Assembly: GCA_026224975.1 (NCBI GenBank)
Contig: JAMFRW010000247.1
Span: forward strand, 1-56,420
DNA length: 56,420 bases
DNA from: Rhodoferax sp.
Lineage (GTDB): Bacteria; Pseudomonadota; Gammaproteobacteria; Burkholderiales; Burkholderiaceae_C
Reading direction: 5' to 3'
Shown here one piece after another: positions 27,034 through 37,128 of this stretch. Within the stretch, counting starts at the first letter, position 1, and every line of letters begins with the position of its first letter. The notes beneath the pieces are model-generated. The model searched no databases, had not been told where the DNA came from, and was given only the letters and a program-made list of their open reading frames with translations. The translations under genes were made by a program, and so were the position numbers.

Positions 27034-27396
27034 GCGCGGGGTATTGTGACTCCAGTTTTTCAGCCGCGTCGATGCCGAATTTTGGCTGATGTTGACTTCA
27101 TCCAGCCACATGGTCCACCCGATATCGGGAGAGATGGTTCTGACATAGCTAACCGGCGTTTCATTGGCCGGGAATTGCACAGTCACCGTTGCGCACTGCA
27201 CCGTCCCTGACGGATTCCACGGCCAGCCGCCACCGACCTGATAACCGCAATCATGGTTCTGGCCATCGACAGGGCCGACCGAGTCGGCAACCGTCCCACA
27301 CTGGCGATAGGTCCCGGCATGCGCTGTCGTTTCAATAGCGCCCAGAGCAAGCGCGAGAATGACCACCTGACAGGAAGCTGCGATGCGTTTGTTCAC
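27004..27396 (-). CDS. Small exported protein of unknown function
   Basis: This 130-residue protein is not recognised. It has a Sec signal peptide (NKRIAASCQVVILALALGAIE, cleavage near AHAG), followed by a mature part of about 100 residues with four or more Cys (YRQCGT, NHDCGYQ, TVQCATV, SFCLTIE), which suggests disulfides in the periplasm. The start is a GTG at 27396 with a GGAGG site 5 nt upstream; a TTG further up is possible but lacks a site. It lies 41 bp downstream of another small exported protein on the same strand. Base composition looks less GC-rich than the neighbours. Its last 30 nt overlap the helicase gene. Confidence 0.6.
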   Translation of the reverse strand: MNKRIAASCQVVILALALGAIETTAHAGTYRQCGTVADSVGPVDGQNHDCGYQVGGGWPWNPSGTVQCATVTVQFPANETPVSYVRTISPDIGWTMWLDEVNISQNSASTRLKNWSHNTPRSFCLTIETQ

Positions 27397-27437
27397 AGAT
27401 GCCTCCAAGAGCTAGCCGCAGTGTCAGTTTCCCTACC

Positions 27438-27743
27438 TCACCTGCAATCCGTCGTGGGCACCTGATAGGGCGCACCCACCGCATGTCGCGTATTGTCAGT
27501 GACCAACTGACCATTGATGAGATAGTGCTGGCATCTGTCGATTCCATTGAAATACGCATACGCTGCCCTTGCTGCATCCGCACAGGAAACCTGCGACGTG
27601 ACATAGTAGTCCGAAGATCCAGAACTCGAATTGTCATCGTTTCGTGCGCAATCCTGACGCATCGAAAAAGTGAACGCAAAGGCGCTCGAGCCGATAGCAA
27701 GGCCAATGCAGAAAATAATTCCACGAACGAAAACAGATCTCAT
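27438..27743 (-). CDS. Small exported protein of unknown function
   Basis: The 101-residue product has a signal peptide (RSVFVRGIIFCIGLAIG, cleavage near AFAF). The short mature domain has three Cys (RQDCARN, QVSCADA, DRCQHY) plus a C-terminal TTDCR. I took the ATG at 27743 because it places the basic and hydrophobic segments correctly; the open frame extends another 34 codons upstream without clear coding character. No family is recognised. With the following gene it forms a two-gene pair of exported Cys-containing proteins in a locally AT-richer patch, possibly acquired. Confidence 0.5.
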   Translation of the reverse strand: MRSVFVRGIIFCIGLAIGSSAFAFTFSMRQDCARNDDNSSSGSSDYYVTSQVSCADAARAAYAYFNGIDRCQHYLINGQLVTDNTRHAVGAPYQVPTTDCR

Positions 27744-27987
27744 ATCACTGATGACAAGATCATTGCCACTCAAGCCTGCGAAATAGTTCTGGCACGCCCC
27801 CAATAACTTAGGCGACGTACGTAACAGAAGCTTTGGCCTTTTCACGTCTTTACGTTGACGCGGCTCGCCGAGCGTCCATCACGGCCTGCACGTCGAAGCC
27901 TTCGACGGCTGCGTCAATGGCCGGCTACTGGACGTGCGGTTTTCCTAGGGCAAAAGGGACGGCGCCCACACGCAACTCGACGCGCTG

Positions 27988-29985
<1,998 letters not shown>

Positions 29986-30093
29986 TTTTGATTCTCCAGG
30001 ACGCAGCCGGGAAGCCTAAGCCCATCTTCCGACAGTGCGCACCCGGGGCAACCCCTTGCCATGCTTACCGAGGAGGCCCGCCTCCGACATCGC

Positions 30094-30155
30094 TTTGTCG
30101 CACCGAAGGGTGCGGTTGCGACACAAGGTGTCGCACGGGCATTTTTTGCGACACC
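30094..30155. promoter_or_regulatory. Candidate enhancer sites for the sigma-54 activator
   Basis: Four copies of TGTCGCA alternate in orientation: 30096-30102 forward, 30117-30123 reverse, 30129-30135 forward and 30147-30153 reverse. They form two inverted pairs whose centres are about 31-32 bp apart, close to three helical turns. The second pair has perfect 9-bp arms GGTGTCGCA/TGCGACACC (30127-30135 and 30147-30155). Location 50-110 bp upstream of a -24/-12 element is right for enhancer sites of an AcoR-type protein. Confidence 0.7.
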
Positions 30156-30197
30156 CTCAAAACGATCAAGTGCTTGATTTTCCTGTGTTCGTCGCGA

Positions 30198-30212
30198 TGG
30201 CACGACGCTCGC
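30198..30212 (+). promoter_or_regulatory. Sigma-54 (-24/-12) promoter
   Basis: TGGCAC (30198-30203), a 5-bp spacer and TCGC (30209-30212) match the sigma-54 consensus TGGCAC-N5-TTGC except one base. The invariant GG and GC are separated by exactly 10 bp. It lies about 60 bp before the flavin reductase ATG and downstream of the paired half-sites facing a sigma-54 activator gene. Confidence 0.75.
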
Positions 30213-30271
30213 AATCTCATGAGCGAGAGAGCCTGTTCAGGGCTCCCGGGATTTCACAGGAGACGCGCAAC

Positions 30272-30817
30272 ATGTTGAATAGATCTATCGGCGATGTCGG
30301 ACAAATGCAGACGCCCGCTGCTTTCAAGGACGCGATGCGGCGCATTGCCAGCTCCGTCATGCTCGTCACCGGCCGCGATGTCGATGGCCTGCCGCACGGC
30401 ATGGCAGCGTCGGCGGTCATCCCGGTCTCTATGGACCCACCGTCCATGCTCGTTGCGATCAACCGCACCGCCGGCCTGCACCCGGTGGTGCAGCGCACGC
30501 GGCGCTTCTGCGTGAACCTTCTCGGCGACGACCAGCAGCACTTGCTCGCGCCGTTCTCGCAATCGGCATTGCGCGCCGAGCGGTTTCGATCGGACGACTG
30601 GCGCGACGCCTGGAGCGACGATCTCGAGCAACTGCCATGGCTCGCGGGAGCGCCGGCCGCGGTGGATTGCGCCGTCGAATCCGCACTCGACTACGGCACA
30701 CACACGCTGTTCATCGGGCGTGTGCTGAACGTGCATTGCGAGGAGTCGACGCAGCTTTCGGCTTCACCCCTGGTCTGGCTTGCGGGGCGCCGCGCGGCGC
30801 TGTCGCTGTCGAGCTGA
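30272..30817 (+). CDS. Flavin reductase-like FMN-binding protein
   Basis: The 181-residue protein of the HpaC/flavin reductase domain family has AFKDAMRRIASSVMLVTG at the start, the flavin-contacting GMAASAVIPVSMDPPSMLVAI region (as GMAASAVIPVS and PPSMLVAI), and RFCVNLLGDDQQHLL. It should use NAD(P)H to reduce FMN or FAD and hand it to an oxygenase. AGGAG lies about 10 nt before the ATG. It is the first gene after the sigma-54 promoter, 84 bp ahead of a luciferase-like monooxygenase that is the obvious partner. Confidence 0.85.
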   Translation: MLNRSIGDVGQMQTPAAFKDAMRRIASSVMLVTGRDVDGLPHGMAASAVIPVSMDPPSMLVAINRTAGLHPVVQRTRRFCVNLLGDDQQHLLAPFSQSALRAERFRSDDWRDAWSDDLEQLPWLAGAPAAVDCAVESALDYGTHTLFIGRVLNVHCEESTQLSASPLVWLAGRRAALSLSS

Positions 30818-30901
30818 CCTGACCTTGCACGCAGGGCCTCGGGCCCGATCGTTTGCCCCACCGACCCGCTGCATAGCGCAGCAACCTGAAGGAGACACAC
30901 C

Positions 30902-31999
30902 ATGAAACTCGGCCTGTTCGGAATGCCCCTGCATCCCCCCACCCGGCCCCTGGCGGACACCTACGCGGAGGATGCCGACAAGGTCATCCACGCGGACGAG
31001 TTAGGCTTCGACGAGGTCTGGATCGGGGAGCACATGTCCTGCACCACCGAGCCCGTCGCGGCACCGCTGATGTTCCTAGCGTCCCTGATCCATCGCACCA
31101 AGAACATCCGCTTCGGCACGGGTGTGATCGCGCTGCCGAACCATCACCCGGCGGTGGTGGCTGCCGAAGTGGCCCAGTTCGACCACATGAGCCACGGCCG
31201 CCTCATGTTCGGCATTGGCCCTGGCGGTCTCGCAAGCGACATGGAGTTGTTCGACGTGCTCGACGGCCCCTACCGGACCGAGCGAATGATGGAGTCGATC
31301 GACACCATCTTGCAGTTGTGGCGGCAGGACCCGCCCTACAACATCGATGGCAAGCACTGGAAGTTCAAGATCAAGGACACGGTGATCCCGGAACTCGGCG
31401 TCGGCTACATGGCCAAGCCTTATCAGCTTCCACATCCTCCCATCATGATGACCGCGATGTCGCCGTTCTCCGACAGCGTCAAGACCGCGGCCGAGCGCGG
31501 CTGGGGGCCCATGAGTGCAAACTTCTGCCCCGAGTACGTGATCGCCAGCCATTGGAAGAAATACAAGGAAGGGTGCGAAGTCGCCAACCGCAAGCCGACA
31601 GGCGACGACTGGCGGGTGGCGCGCAACATCGTGATCGCCACTTCCGATGCCGAGGCGCGCGACCGCGTGATGGATCCCAATGGCAGCAACTACTACTACT
31701 TCGCGTATCTGTGGAAGGTGTTGCTGGCGGTCAATTACACGGCAGTGATGAAGGCCGATCCCAAGCAGCCGGACGAATCGGTGACGGTCGAGCAGTTGAT
31801 CGACAGCATGGTCGTCTATGGCTCGCCGAAGACAGTGACCGAGAAGCTGGTGGCGTTCCGCGAACGCACGGGCCCGTTCGGCACGCTGCTGATGGCCTCG
31901 ATGGATGGCTCCGGCGCCAACCGTGCCTGGGAGTGGCAATCGATGGACTTGCTGGCACGTGAGGTGATGCCGGCATTGCGCAGCGCACTCGGACGCTGA
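30902..31999 (+). CDS. Luciferase-like (LLM) flavin-dependent monooxygenase
   Basis: The 365-residue TIM-barrel oxidoreductase of the bacterial luciferase superfamily starts MKLGLFGMPLHPP. It contains GFDEVWIGEHMSC, IRFGTGVIALPNHHPAVVAAEVAQFDH (as GTGVIALPNHHP and AAEVAQFDHMSHGR) and FGIGPGGLASDMELF, all typical of two-component flavin monooxygenases using reduced flavin. It would insert oxygen into an organic substrate with electrons from the adjacent flavin reductase. GGAG precedes the ATG. The substrate is unknown; products are probably passed to the PQQ protein/cytochrome pair or vice versa. Confidence 0.87.
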   Translation: MKLGLFGMPLHPPTRPLADTYAEDADKVIHADELGFDEVWIGEHMSCTTEPVAAPLMFLASLIHRTKNIRFGTGVIALPNHHPAVVAAEVAQFDHMSHGRLMFGIGPGGLASDMELFDVLDGPYRTERMMESIDTILQLWRQDPPYNIDGKHWKFKIKDTVIPELGVGYMAKPYQLPHPPIMMTAMSPFSDSVKTAAERGWGPMSANFCPEYVIASHWKKYKEGCEVANRKPTGDDWRVARNIVIATSDAEARDRVMDPNGSNYYYFAYLWKVLLAVNYTAVMKADPKQPDESVTVEQLIDSMVVYGSPKTVTEKLVAFRERTGPFGTLLMASMDGSGANRAWEWQSMDLLAREVMPALRSALGR

Positions 32000-32011
32000 G
32001 CGAACGTTGCC

Positions 32012-32039
32012 GATGCGATCGGCCTCGGCCGATCGCATC
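32012..32039 (+). terminator. Strong hairpin between monooxygenase and PQQ protein genes
   Basis: A perfect inverted repeat with 13-bp arms (GATGCGATCGGCC, then its complement) is separated by only 2 bases, so a 12-bp stem with a 4-base loop can form. There is no T-run after it. It could be an attenuating or RNA-stabilising hairpin inside the operon rather than a true terminator. Confidence 0.45.
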
Positions 32040-32064
32040 ACCGAAGAAAACCTATTCGAAGAAA

Positions 32065-33642
32065 ATGACCATGAGACAAGTCAAGAACCTTGCATTGGCG
32101 ATCTGCCTTGCAGCGGCAATACCCCAGTTCGCATCCGCAAAAGACGGTTTGGCCGAGGATGCCGATGAGTCGGATACGAGCTGGCCGACCTACAACAATG
32201 ACTATGCGAGCCAACGCTTCTCGCCGTTGAAGGTGATCGACGTCAGCAACGTGGCGGGCTTGAAGGAGGTTTGCAGGCTCGAACTCTCCGACGGCGGCTC
32301 ACTGCAGTCCGGCCCGATCCTGGTGGATGGCGTGATCTATGTGACGACGGCGCTGGACACCTTCGCCGTCGACCCCTCGAGCTGCAAGCAGATCTGGAAG
32401 TCCAGCCGGCAGCCCGTGGCGCACATGCCTTTCGTGGTCAACCGCGGTGTCACCTATGCCGATGGCCTGATCATCCGCGGCACCCCCGATGGCCACCTGA
32501 TCGCGCTCGATGCCAAGACCGGTGCCGGCGTGTGGGACCACCAGATCACCGACACCTCGTACGGCGAGTTCGCATCGGCGGCACCGATCGCCTGGCAGGG
32601 CGTCGTCTACATGGGCATTGCCGGCAGCGATTGGGGCATTCGCGGCCGCGTCATGGCCTACGAGGTGAAGACAGGCCGCGAACTCTGGCGCTTCAACACC
32701 ATCCCGCGCGGCAAGGAGACAGGCGCAGAGACATGGAAGGTTGCCAGCTCCACCCTGATCGGCGGCGGTGGCATCTGGGGTGCGTTCACGCTCGATATTC
32801 GCGAGGGCCAGTTGTTCGTCAGTGTCGGCAACCCGGCGCAGGACTTCCTGCCCAAACACCGGCCAGGGGACAACCTCTTCACCAACTCGCTCGTGGCGCT
32901 GGATGCCCGCACCGGCAACCTGAAGTGGTGGTATCAGGCGGTCAAGAATGACCCATGGGACTACGACCTTGCATCGGCTGCCGTGCTGTACCAATCGAAA
33001 GCAGGCTATCGGGACTACGCGGCCGTGGCCGGCAAGGACGGCTATCTGCATGTGGTCGATCGCGCGACGCACAAGCTCATCTTCAAGACTGCCGTCACGA
33101 CGCAATTCAAGCAAGCATCTGCGCCGACCAAGGACGGTGCCAAGCATTGCCCGGGCAACATCGGCGGTGTGGAGTGGAACGGCCCGGCGTATGACGTGGG
33201 CAACCATCAACTCATCGTCGGCGCCGTCGACTGGTGCTTCATTTCGACCATGACGGCTCCGGAATACGTTCGCGGACAACTGCGCTATGGCGGCTCGACC
33301 AAGCCGGTCCCCAACGAGAAGGCCACCGGTTGGGTCACCGCCGTCGACGCAGACAGCGGCGCCGTGAAGTGGAAATACCACACCGACGCACCCGTGGTCG
33401 CGGCCGTCACGCCGACCGCCGGCGGCGTCACGTTCGCAGGTGACAGTGCCGGCAATTTCCTTGCGCTGGAAAACACCACGGGCAAGGTGCTGCTGTCGAA
33501 GAAGATGGATGGCGCACTCGGGGGCGGCATCATCACGTACCTGTCCAAAGGTAAGCAGTACGTGGCCGTGACCTCGGGCAACATCTCGCGCCTGACCTTC
33601 GGTGGCACAGGAAATCCGAGTCTGGTTGTCTGGGGGCTGTGA
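32065..33642 (+). CDS. PQQ-dependent dehydrogenase-like beta-propeller protein
   Basis: The 525-residue exported protein has a Sec signal peptide (KNLALAICLAAAIPQFASA). The body is made of propeller blades with repeated quinoprotein motifs (GHLIALDAKTGAGVWDHQI, GRVMAYEVKTGRELWRF, LVALDARTGNLKWWYQ, AGNFLALENTTGKVL). The start WPTYNNDYASQRFSPL is the standard quinoprotein entry motif. It lacks the vicinal Cys-Cys pair of classical methanol/ethanol dehydrogenases; its Cys are isolated. It probably oxidises an alcohol or related compound in the periplasm and passes electrons to the cytochrome c encoded immediately downstream. A homologous protein is encoded at 51328-52950. Confidence 0.82.
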   Translation: MTMRQVKNLALAICLAAAIPQFASAKDGLAEDADESDTSWPTYNNDYASQRFSPLKVIDVSNVAGLKEVCRLELSDGGSLQSGPILVDGVIYVTTALDTFAVDPSSCKQIWKSSRQPVAHMPFVVNRGVTYADGLIIRGTPDGHLIALDAKTGAGVWDHQITDTSYGEFASAAPIAWQGVVYMGIAGSDWGIRGRVMAYEVKTGRELWRFNTIPRGKETGAETWKVASSTLIGGGGIWGAFTLDIREGQLFVSVGNPAQDFLPKHRPGDNLFTNSLVALDARTGNLKWWYQAVKNDPWDYDLASAAVLYQSKAGYRDYAAVAGKDGYLHVVDRATHKLIFKTAVTTQFKQASAPTKDGAKHCPGNIGGVEWNGPAYDVGNHQLIVGAVDWCFISTMTAPEYVRGQLRYGGSTKPVPNEKATGWVTAVDADSGAVKWKYHTDAPVVAAVTPTAGGVTFAGDSAGNFLALENTTGKVLLSKKMDGALGGGIITYLSKGKQYVAVTSGNISRLTFGGTGNPSLVVWGL

Positions 33643-33644
33643 GC

Positions 33645-34010
33645 ATGGCGCAGCGTGCGTGCTTGCTCGCGCTTCTATGTGCCGCGGCACTCGCACCCGC
33701 TTCGGCTGCACACGCAGATGATGGCGCGGCATCTGCTCCGACGGTGGCCGCCAGCGGAGCAGATGCAGCCCCCGCACCGAGTCCCGAACGCGGCAAGCGA
33801 GCATTCCAGCGGTACTGCAGTATCTGTCATGGCGCACGAGGGGAGGGGGCTCTAGGCCCCCCGTTGCAAGGCATCTCGGGCCGCCTGACGACCGAGCAAA
33901 TCGAGCATCAGATCGTCGAGCCGCGCGGTTCCATGCCTCGGCTCTACCCCAGCCCCATTGACAAGTCTTCCCTCGGTGATTTGAATGCCTATCTGAACTT
34001 GCTCAAATAG
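33645..34010 (+). CDS. Class I cytochrome c
   Basis: This small exported c-type cytochrome has a signal peptide (LLALLCAAALAPASAAHA), a Ala/Pro-rich linker, then the heme attachment motif CSICH (in QRYCSICHGARGEG) and a distal Met in RGSMPRLYPSPIDKSSLGDL, the usual class I pattern. The ATG at 33645 follows the PQQ-protein stop by 2 nt; an in-frame GTG at 33639 overlaps that stop and is an alternative start. It is the natural periplasmic electron acceptor of the preceding PQQ protein. Confidence 0.87.
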   Translation: MAQRACLLALLCAAALAPASAAHADDGAASAPTVAASGADAAPAPSPERGKRAFQRYCSICHGARGEGALGPPLQGISGRLTTEQIEHQIVEPRGSMPRLYPSPIDKSSLGDLNAYLNLLK

Positions 34011-34223
34011 GTCAGGTCTGCCCCGAGGCCTGCCTGTTCACCGGAACTTGACCCGTCGAAAGGCCGATCGTAAGGCGGTGCGTGAGCGCCAAGGCCGCGC
34101 CGACGGTAGCCCTTGGTCAAGAGGCCACGCTTGGCGCTCGAAAGCATTCTGAAAGACGACTGACCTGAGCATCCACGTCGGCGCTGACTAGCAGCGGCAC
34201 CCGACATCACTCAGGACACTTCA

Positions 34224-35039
34224 ATGACCAGCATCACACCGACGGCTCAGATTGACGAAGGATTCGTCTCCAATGACCTGGCTCGCGCCGTCGCGAGGGC
34301 AGATCGGAAACGGCTGTTGGCGACTCTTATGGCGTCTTGCCTCCTTGCGGGAGGCTGCGCAACCGCACAGAAGCCGGATCCGCTCGAGCCCGTCAATCGG
34401 AAATTCTTCGCTTTCAACGAGGGATTGGACAAGGTGGTGCTGAAACCGGTGGCTTCGGCGTATGAAGCCGTGGTGCCGTCGCCTGCCAGAACGGGCGTCT
34501 CGAATTTCTTCTCGAACCTTTCTGACCCGTGGTCTGCGGTCAACCTCATGCTCCAGGGGCGGTTCCGGGAAGGCGCGTCAGACCTCGGACGATTCGGCAC
34601 AAACACCACTGTCGGCATGCTGGGATTCGTCGATTTTGCCAGTGATTGGGGCATGCCCCGTCATGGCGAAGAGTTCGGCCGAACGCTCGGTGCATGGGGT
34701 GTCGGGACTGGCGCTTACCTTGTGCTTCCCCTCTTCGGATCCTCGGACCTGCGTGACGCAGCGGCGTCACCCTTGGACAGCATCGGGAGCCCGTTGGGTT
34801 ACGTTGGCAACGTTCCGACGCGCAACACCCTGACGGTGCTCAAGGCGGTGGACAAGCGGGCGAAGTTTCTCGACGCGGGCCGCTTGGTCGATGAGATCTC
34901 CCTCGATAAGTATGCCTTCGTCCGGGACGCATACCTGCAGCGTAGACGACAGGGTCAAGACACAGGCTCAGACGCACGGGCTCGGGAACCGATTGGGAAT
35001 CAAAGCACGCCAATGGTCAAGCCGCCAGATGGTCGATAG
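34224..35039 (+). CDS. mlaA: MlaA (VacJ)-family lipoprotein
   Basis: The 271-residue protein has a lipobox LLAGGC (Cys45) and the MlaA domain: DPLEPVNRKFFAFNEGLDKVVLKPV (as DPLEPVNRKFFAFN), SNFFSNLSDPWSAVNLMLQG, ASDWGMPRHGEEFGRTLGAWG-like and YLVLPLFGSSDLRDA. MlaA works in the outer membrane with porins to remove misplaced phospholipids and pass them to MlaC. The N-terminal extension before the signal core is long, so a TTG around codon 32 could be the true start. No other mla genes are here, so this is an isolated paralogue. It precedes a MipA/OmpV pseudogene, a pairing seen with two-component systems. Confidence 0.85.
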   Translation: MTSITPTAQIDEGFVSNDLARAVARADRKRLLATLMASCLLAGGCATAQKPDPLEPVNRKFFAFNEGLDKVVLKPVASAYEAVVPSPARTGVSNFFSNLSDPWSAVNLMLQGRFREGASDLGRFGTNTTVGMLGFVDFASDWGMPRHGEEFGRTLGAWGVGTGAYLVLPLFGSSDLRDAAASPLDSIGSPLGYVGNVPTRNTLTVLKAVDKRAKFLDAGRLVDEISLDKYAFVRDAYLQRRRQGQDTGSDARAREPIGNQSTPMVKPPDGR

Positions 35040-35151
35040 ACCGTGGAGTGGCCATTGGCGCTCGACGGCTCGATGGCAGTCTGCAACAACAGCCCTCCTC
35101 AAACTCAAGGGAGACCAGCACCATGATCTCGAACCAAAGAAAGAAAGCACC

Positions 35152-35657
35152 ATGAATTTCCGAAGATTCAGGATCCGACTAATGCTGGGTCCTCTGCTGG
35201 CCTCAGCGGCCTTCGTTGTCGTCGCCTGCTGGGCAGGCCAAGCTTCCGCCCAAGGCGTATCAAGTCCGCCCGAGTCCTCCTCGACGTGGGGATTGGGCGC
35301 GGCTGCAGCCGTGGTTCAGCAACCCTATCGCGGAGTGAAGCGCAAGACGACTGGTCTACCGCTCATCTCGTACGACGGCAATTGGGTCAACGTCTCCGAG
35401 AATGGCTTGACCGCAAGTACGTGAGCTACTACTACGGCGTGAGGCCGGACGAAGCTCTCACCAGCCGGGTTCTTTACGAAGGTGCGTCGGCAGCCAATGT
35501 CGAAGTTGGCGTGCGCGCAGACTACAGCCCATCGAAGAAGCACAGCCTGTTCGTCGATCTGGGTACGACGCGGCTCGGGAAGGGCATCAAGGACAGCCCT
35601 TTGGTGGGGTGAACTGGGTAAACAGTGGTCAGCCAAGGTTATCTATATCGCTTTTGA
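35152..35657 (+). pseudogene. MipA/OmpV-family outer-membrane protein, broken by internal deletion and stops
   Basis: The frame from 35152 encodes a signal peptide (ending WAGQASAQ) and the usual MipA/OmpV opening (SSTWGLGAAAAVVQQPYRG, LPLISYDGNWVNVSENG), then stops at 35424. A different frame continues with a piece from the far end of the family (WLDRKYVSYYYGVRPDEAL, ANVEVGVRADYSPSKKHSLF, IKDSPLV). Two in-frame stops follow (35610-35612 and 35619-35621) before the typical barrel ending GYLYRF at 35637-35654. About a hundred or more central residues are missing between the two parts at about 35405-35412. The gene cannot make a barrel. The neighbouring TetR and two-component genes may once have regulated it. 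Confidence 0.85.
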
Positions 35658-35717
35658 TCGCATGTGCGCTGGAAATAACGAAACCCGTCAGTATCGATTC
35701 TGGTATGCTCGCCTTCA

Positions 35718-36398
35718 ATGGGAAGAACCAAGACCGATGCTCGCCGCGAGGCCTTTCTGGACGCCGCGCAGGCCGTCTTCCAAGAGCTCACTTTCGAGAA
35801 TGCGTCGATGTCGGCAATCGCCGAGCGCGTTGGCAGCTCGAAGGCCACGTTGTATCGTTATTTCGCATCGAAAGAAGTCCTGTTCTTGGAACTCGTGCGT
35901 CGGTCGGCCAAGGAGCACGGCGAGCCGTTGATGCCCTTGCTGCAGCGCAGCGGCGGTGTAGAAGCCGGCGCGGAGTTGCCTGTTGCAGCGATGCAGGCGA
36001 TGTCTTCGCTGGACCCGACACGAGATGTCTCGGAATCGCTCAAGGAGTTCGGTCGTGGAATCCTGAAAACGTTTCACACGCCCCAACGACTCGCGGTGAG
36101 GCGCATGGTCATAGCGGCGGCAGTCGATCCGACGATCGGTAAGCTGTTTTACGAGCAGGGACCCATGAAGGCATTGAAGTATCTTGAAAGATATTTCGCC
36201 GCGACAATAGCTTCTGGTCGGCTGCGTGAGGCGGACCCTCGCGTCGTCTCGCGACACTTCCAGGGGTTACTCACGTCCGAAGTGCATGACGTCGGGCTGC
36301 TCAATGTCCGCACCAGCTTGTCGGATCGACAGATCCGCGCCATCGTCGATCGCGCGGTCGACGTGTTTATTCGCGCGTACGAGGGCCCGCGAAGATGA
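35718..36398 (+). CDS. TetR-family regulator
   Basis: The 226-residue protein has an N-terminal TetR helix-turn-helix (AFLDAAQAVFQELTFENASM, then AERVGSSKATLYRYFASKEVLF, residues about 12-57) and a C-terminal ligand domain of the AefR/TetR_C_7 type (LEFGRGILKTF-like LKEFGRGILKTF, LYEQGP-like LFYEQGPMKAL). Its target is unknown. It lies directly after the MipA pseudogene and 46 bp before the response regulator, so envelope or efflux genes nearby are candidates. Confidence 0.87.
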   Translation: MGRTKTDARREAFLDAAQAVFQELTFENASMSAIAERVGSSKATLYRYFASKEVLFLELVRRSAKEHGEPLMPLLQRSGGVEAGAELPVAAMQAMSSLDPTRDVSESLKEFGRGILKTFHTPQRLAVRRMVIAAAVDPTIGKLFYEQGPMKALKYLERYFAATIASGRLREADPRVVSRHFQGLLTSEVHDVGLLNVRTSLSDRQIRAIVDRAVDVFIRAYEGPRR

Positions 36399-36444
36399 GT
36401 ACTCGCTCCCTCATCGACGGTCGTCTGCCGCATGGAGCCGGTCG

Positions 36445-37128
36445 ATGAATCGCGTCGCGCTCGTTGAGGACCATGAGCGTCTCGCAGCCCTGATACAAAC
36501 CGCGTTTGGCGGGACCGGCATTGAAATAGAGCCGTTCGACCGACTCTCTTATGCGCGTTCGGCAAATGCCGCAGTCACTTACTCGGCGTGGATCATCGAC
36601 CGCGGCCTTGGCGATGGTGATGGGCTCGACCTGGTGCACGAGTTTCGTGCCGCGGGGAATCAATCCCCTTGTCTGATGCTGACGTCGCGCGACGCCTTGC
36701 ATGATTGCGTCGAGGGCCTTGAAGCCGGAGCGGATGACTATCTGGTCAAGCCGTTCCGCATGGACGAGCTGGTGGCGCGCGTTCGGGCCTTGCTCCGTCG
36801 TCCGGCGCAACTGCAGGACCTGACCCCTGAATTTTTCGGCGTGCAGTTGTTGCCCAACGAGTCCCACCTGAGATGCGGGACGCGACGGGTGGCGCTGGCG
36901 TCGGCCGAACTCCAGATCATGCTGTGCCTGGTCAAGGCACAGGGCCGGGCAGTGCGTCGTACGGCGCTTGAAGTGGCGGGATGGGGCTTGGGTGACGGGG
37001 TGACCCGCAGCGCGCTCGACGTGGCCGTGCACAGGCTCCGCAAGAAACTGCTTGAAGTTGACTCGGACCTCGAATTGGTCAACAGGAGGGGGCTTGGCTA
37101 TGCGCTGGCGTCCGCGTCGCCCCGGTAA
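36445..37128 (+). CDS. OmpR/PhoB-type response regulator
   Basis: The 227-residue product has a receiver domain with acidic pocket VEDHE, phosphoacceptor Asp52 (WIIDRGLGDGDG), the conserved Thr in LMLTSRD and Lys102 (DDYLVKPF). A winged-helix DNA-binding domain follows (LASAELQIMLCLVKAQGRAV, ALDVAVHRLRKKL, GLGYAL). I chose the ATG at 36445; the frame is open far upstream but overlaps the TetR gene. Its 3' end overlaps the histidine kinase start by 29 nt, so the two are coupled. It probably controls envelope genes such as the nearby mlaA/mipA pair. Confidence 0.9.
   Translation: MNRVALVEDHERLAALIQTAFGGTGIEIEPFDRLSYARSANAAVTYSAWIIDRGLGDGDGLDLVHEFRAAGNQSPCLMLTSRDALHDCVEGLEAGADDYLVKPFRMDELVARVRALLRRPAQLQDLTPEFFGVQLLPNESHLRCGTRRVALASAELQIMLCLVKAQGRAVRRTALEVAGWGLGDGVTRSALDVAVHRLRKKLLEVDSDLELVNRRGLGYALASASPR

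Noticed and set aside
27846-27987. Possible gene remnant (minus strand, ending EGFDVQAVMDARRAAST then stop)
   Set aside because: Only about 22 codons look coding-like before a stop, and no family could be named. Too short to call.
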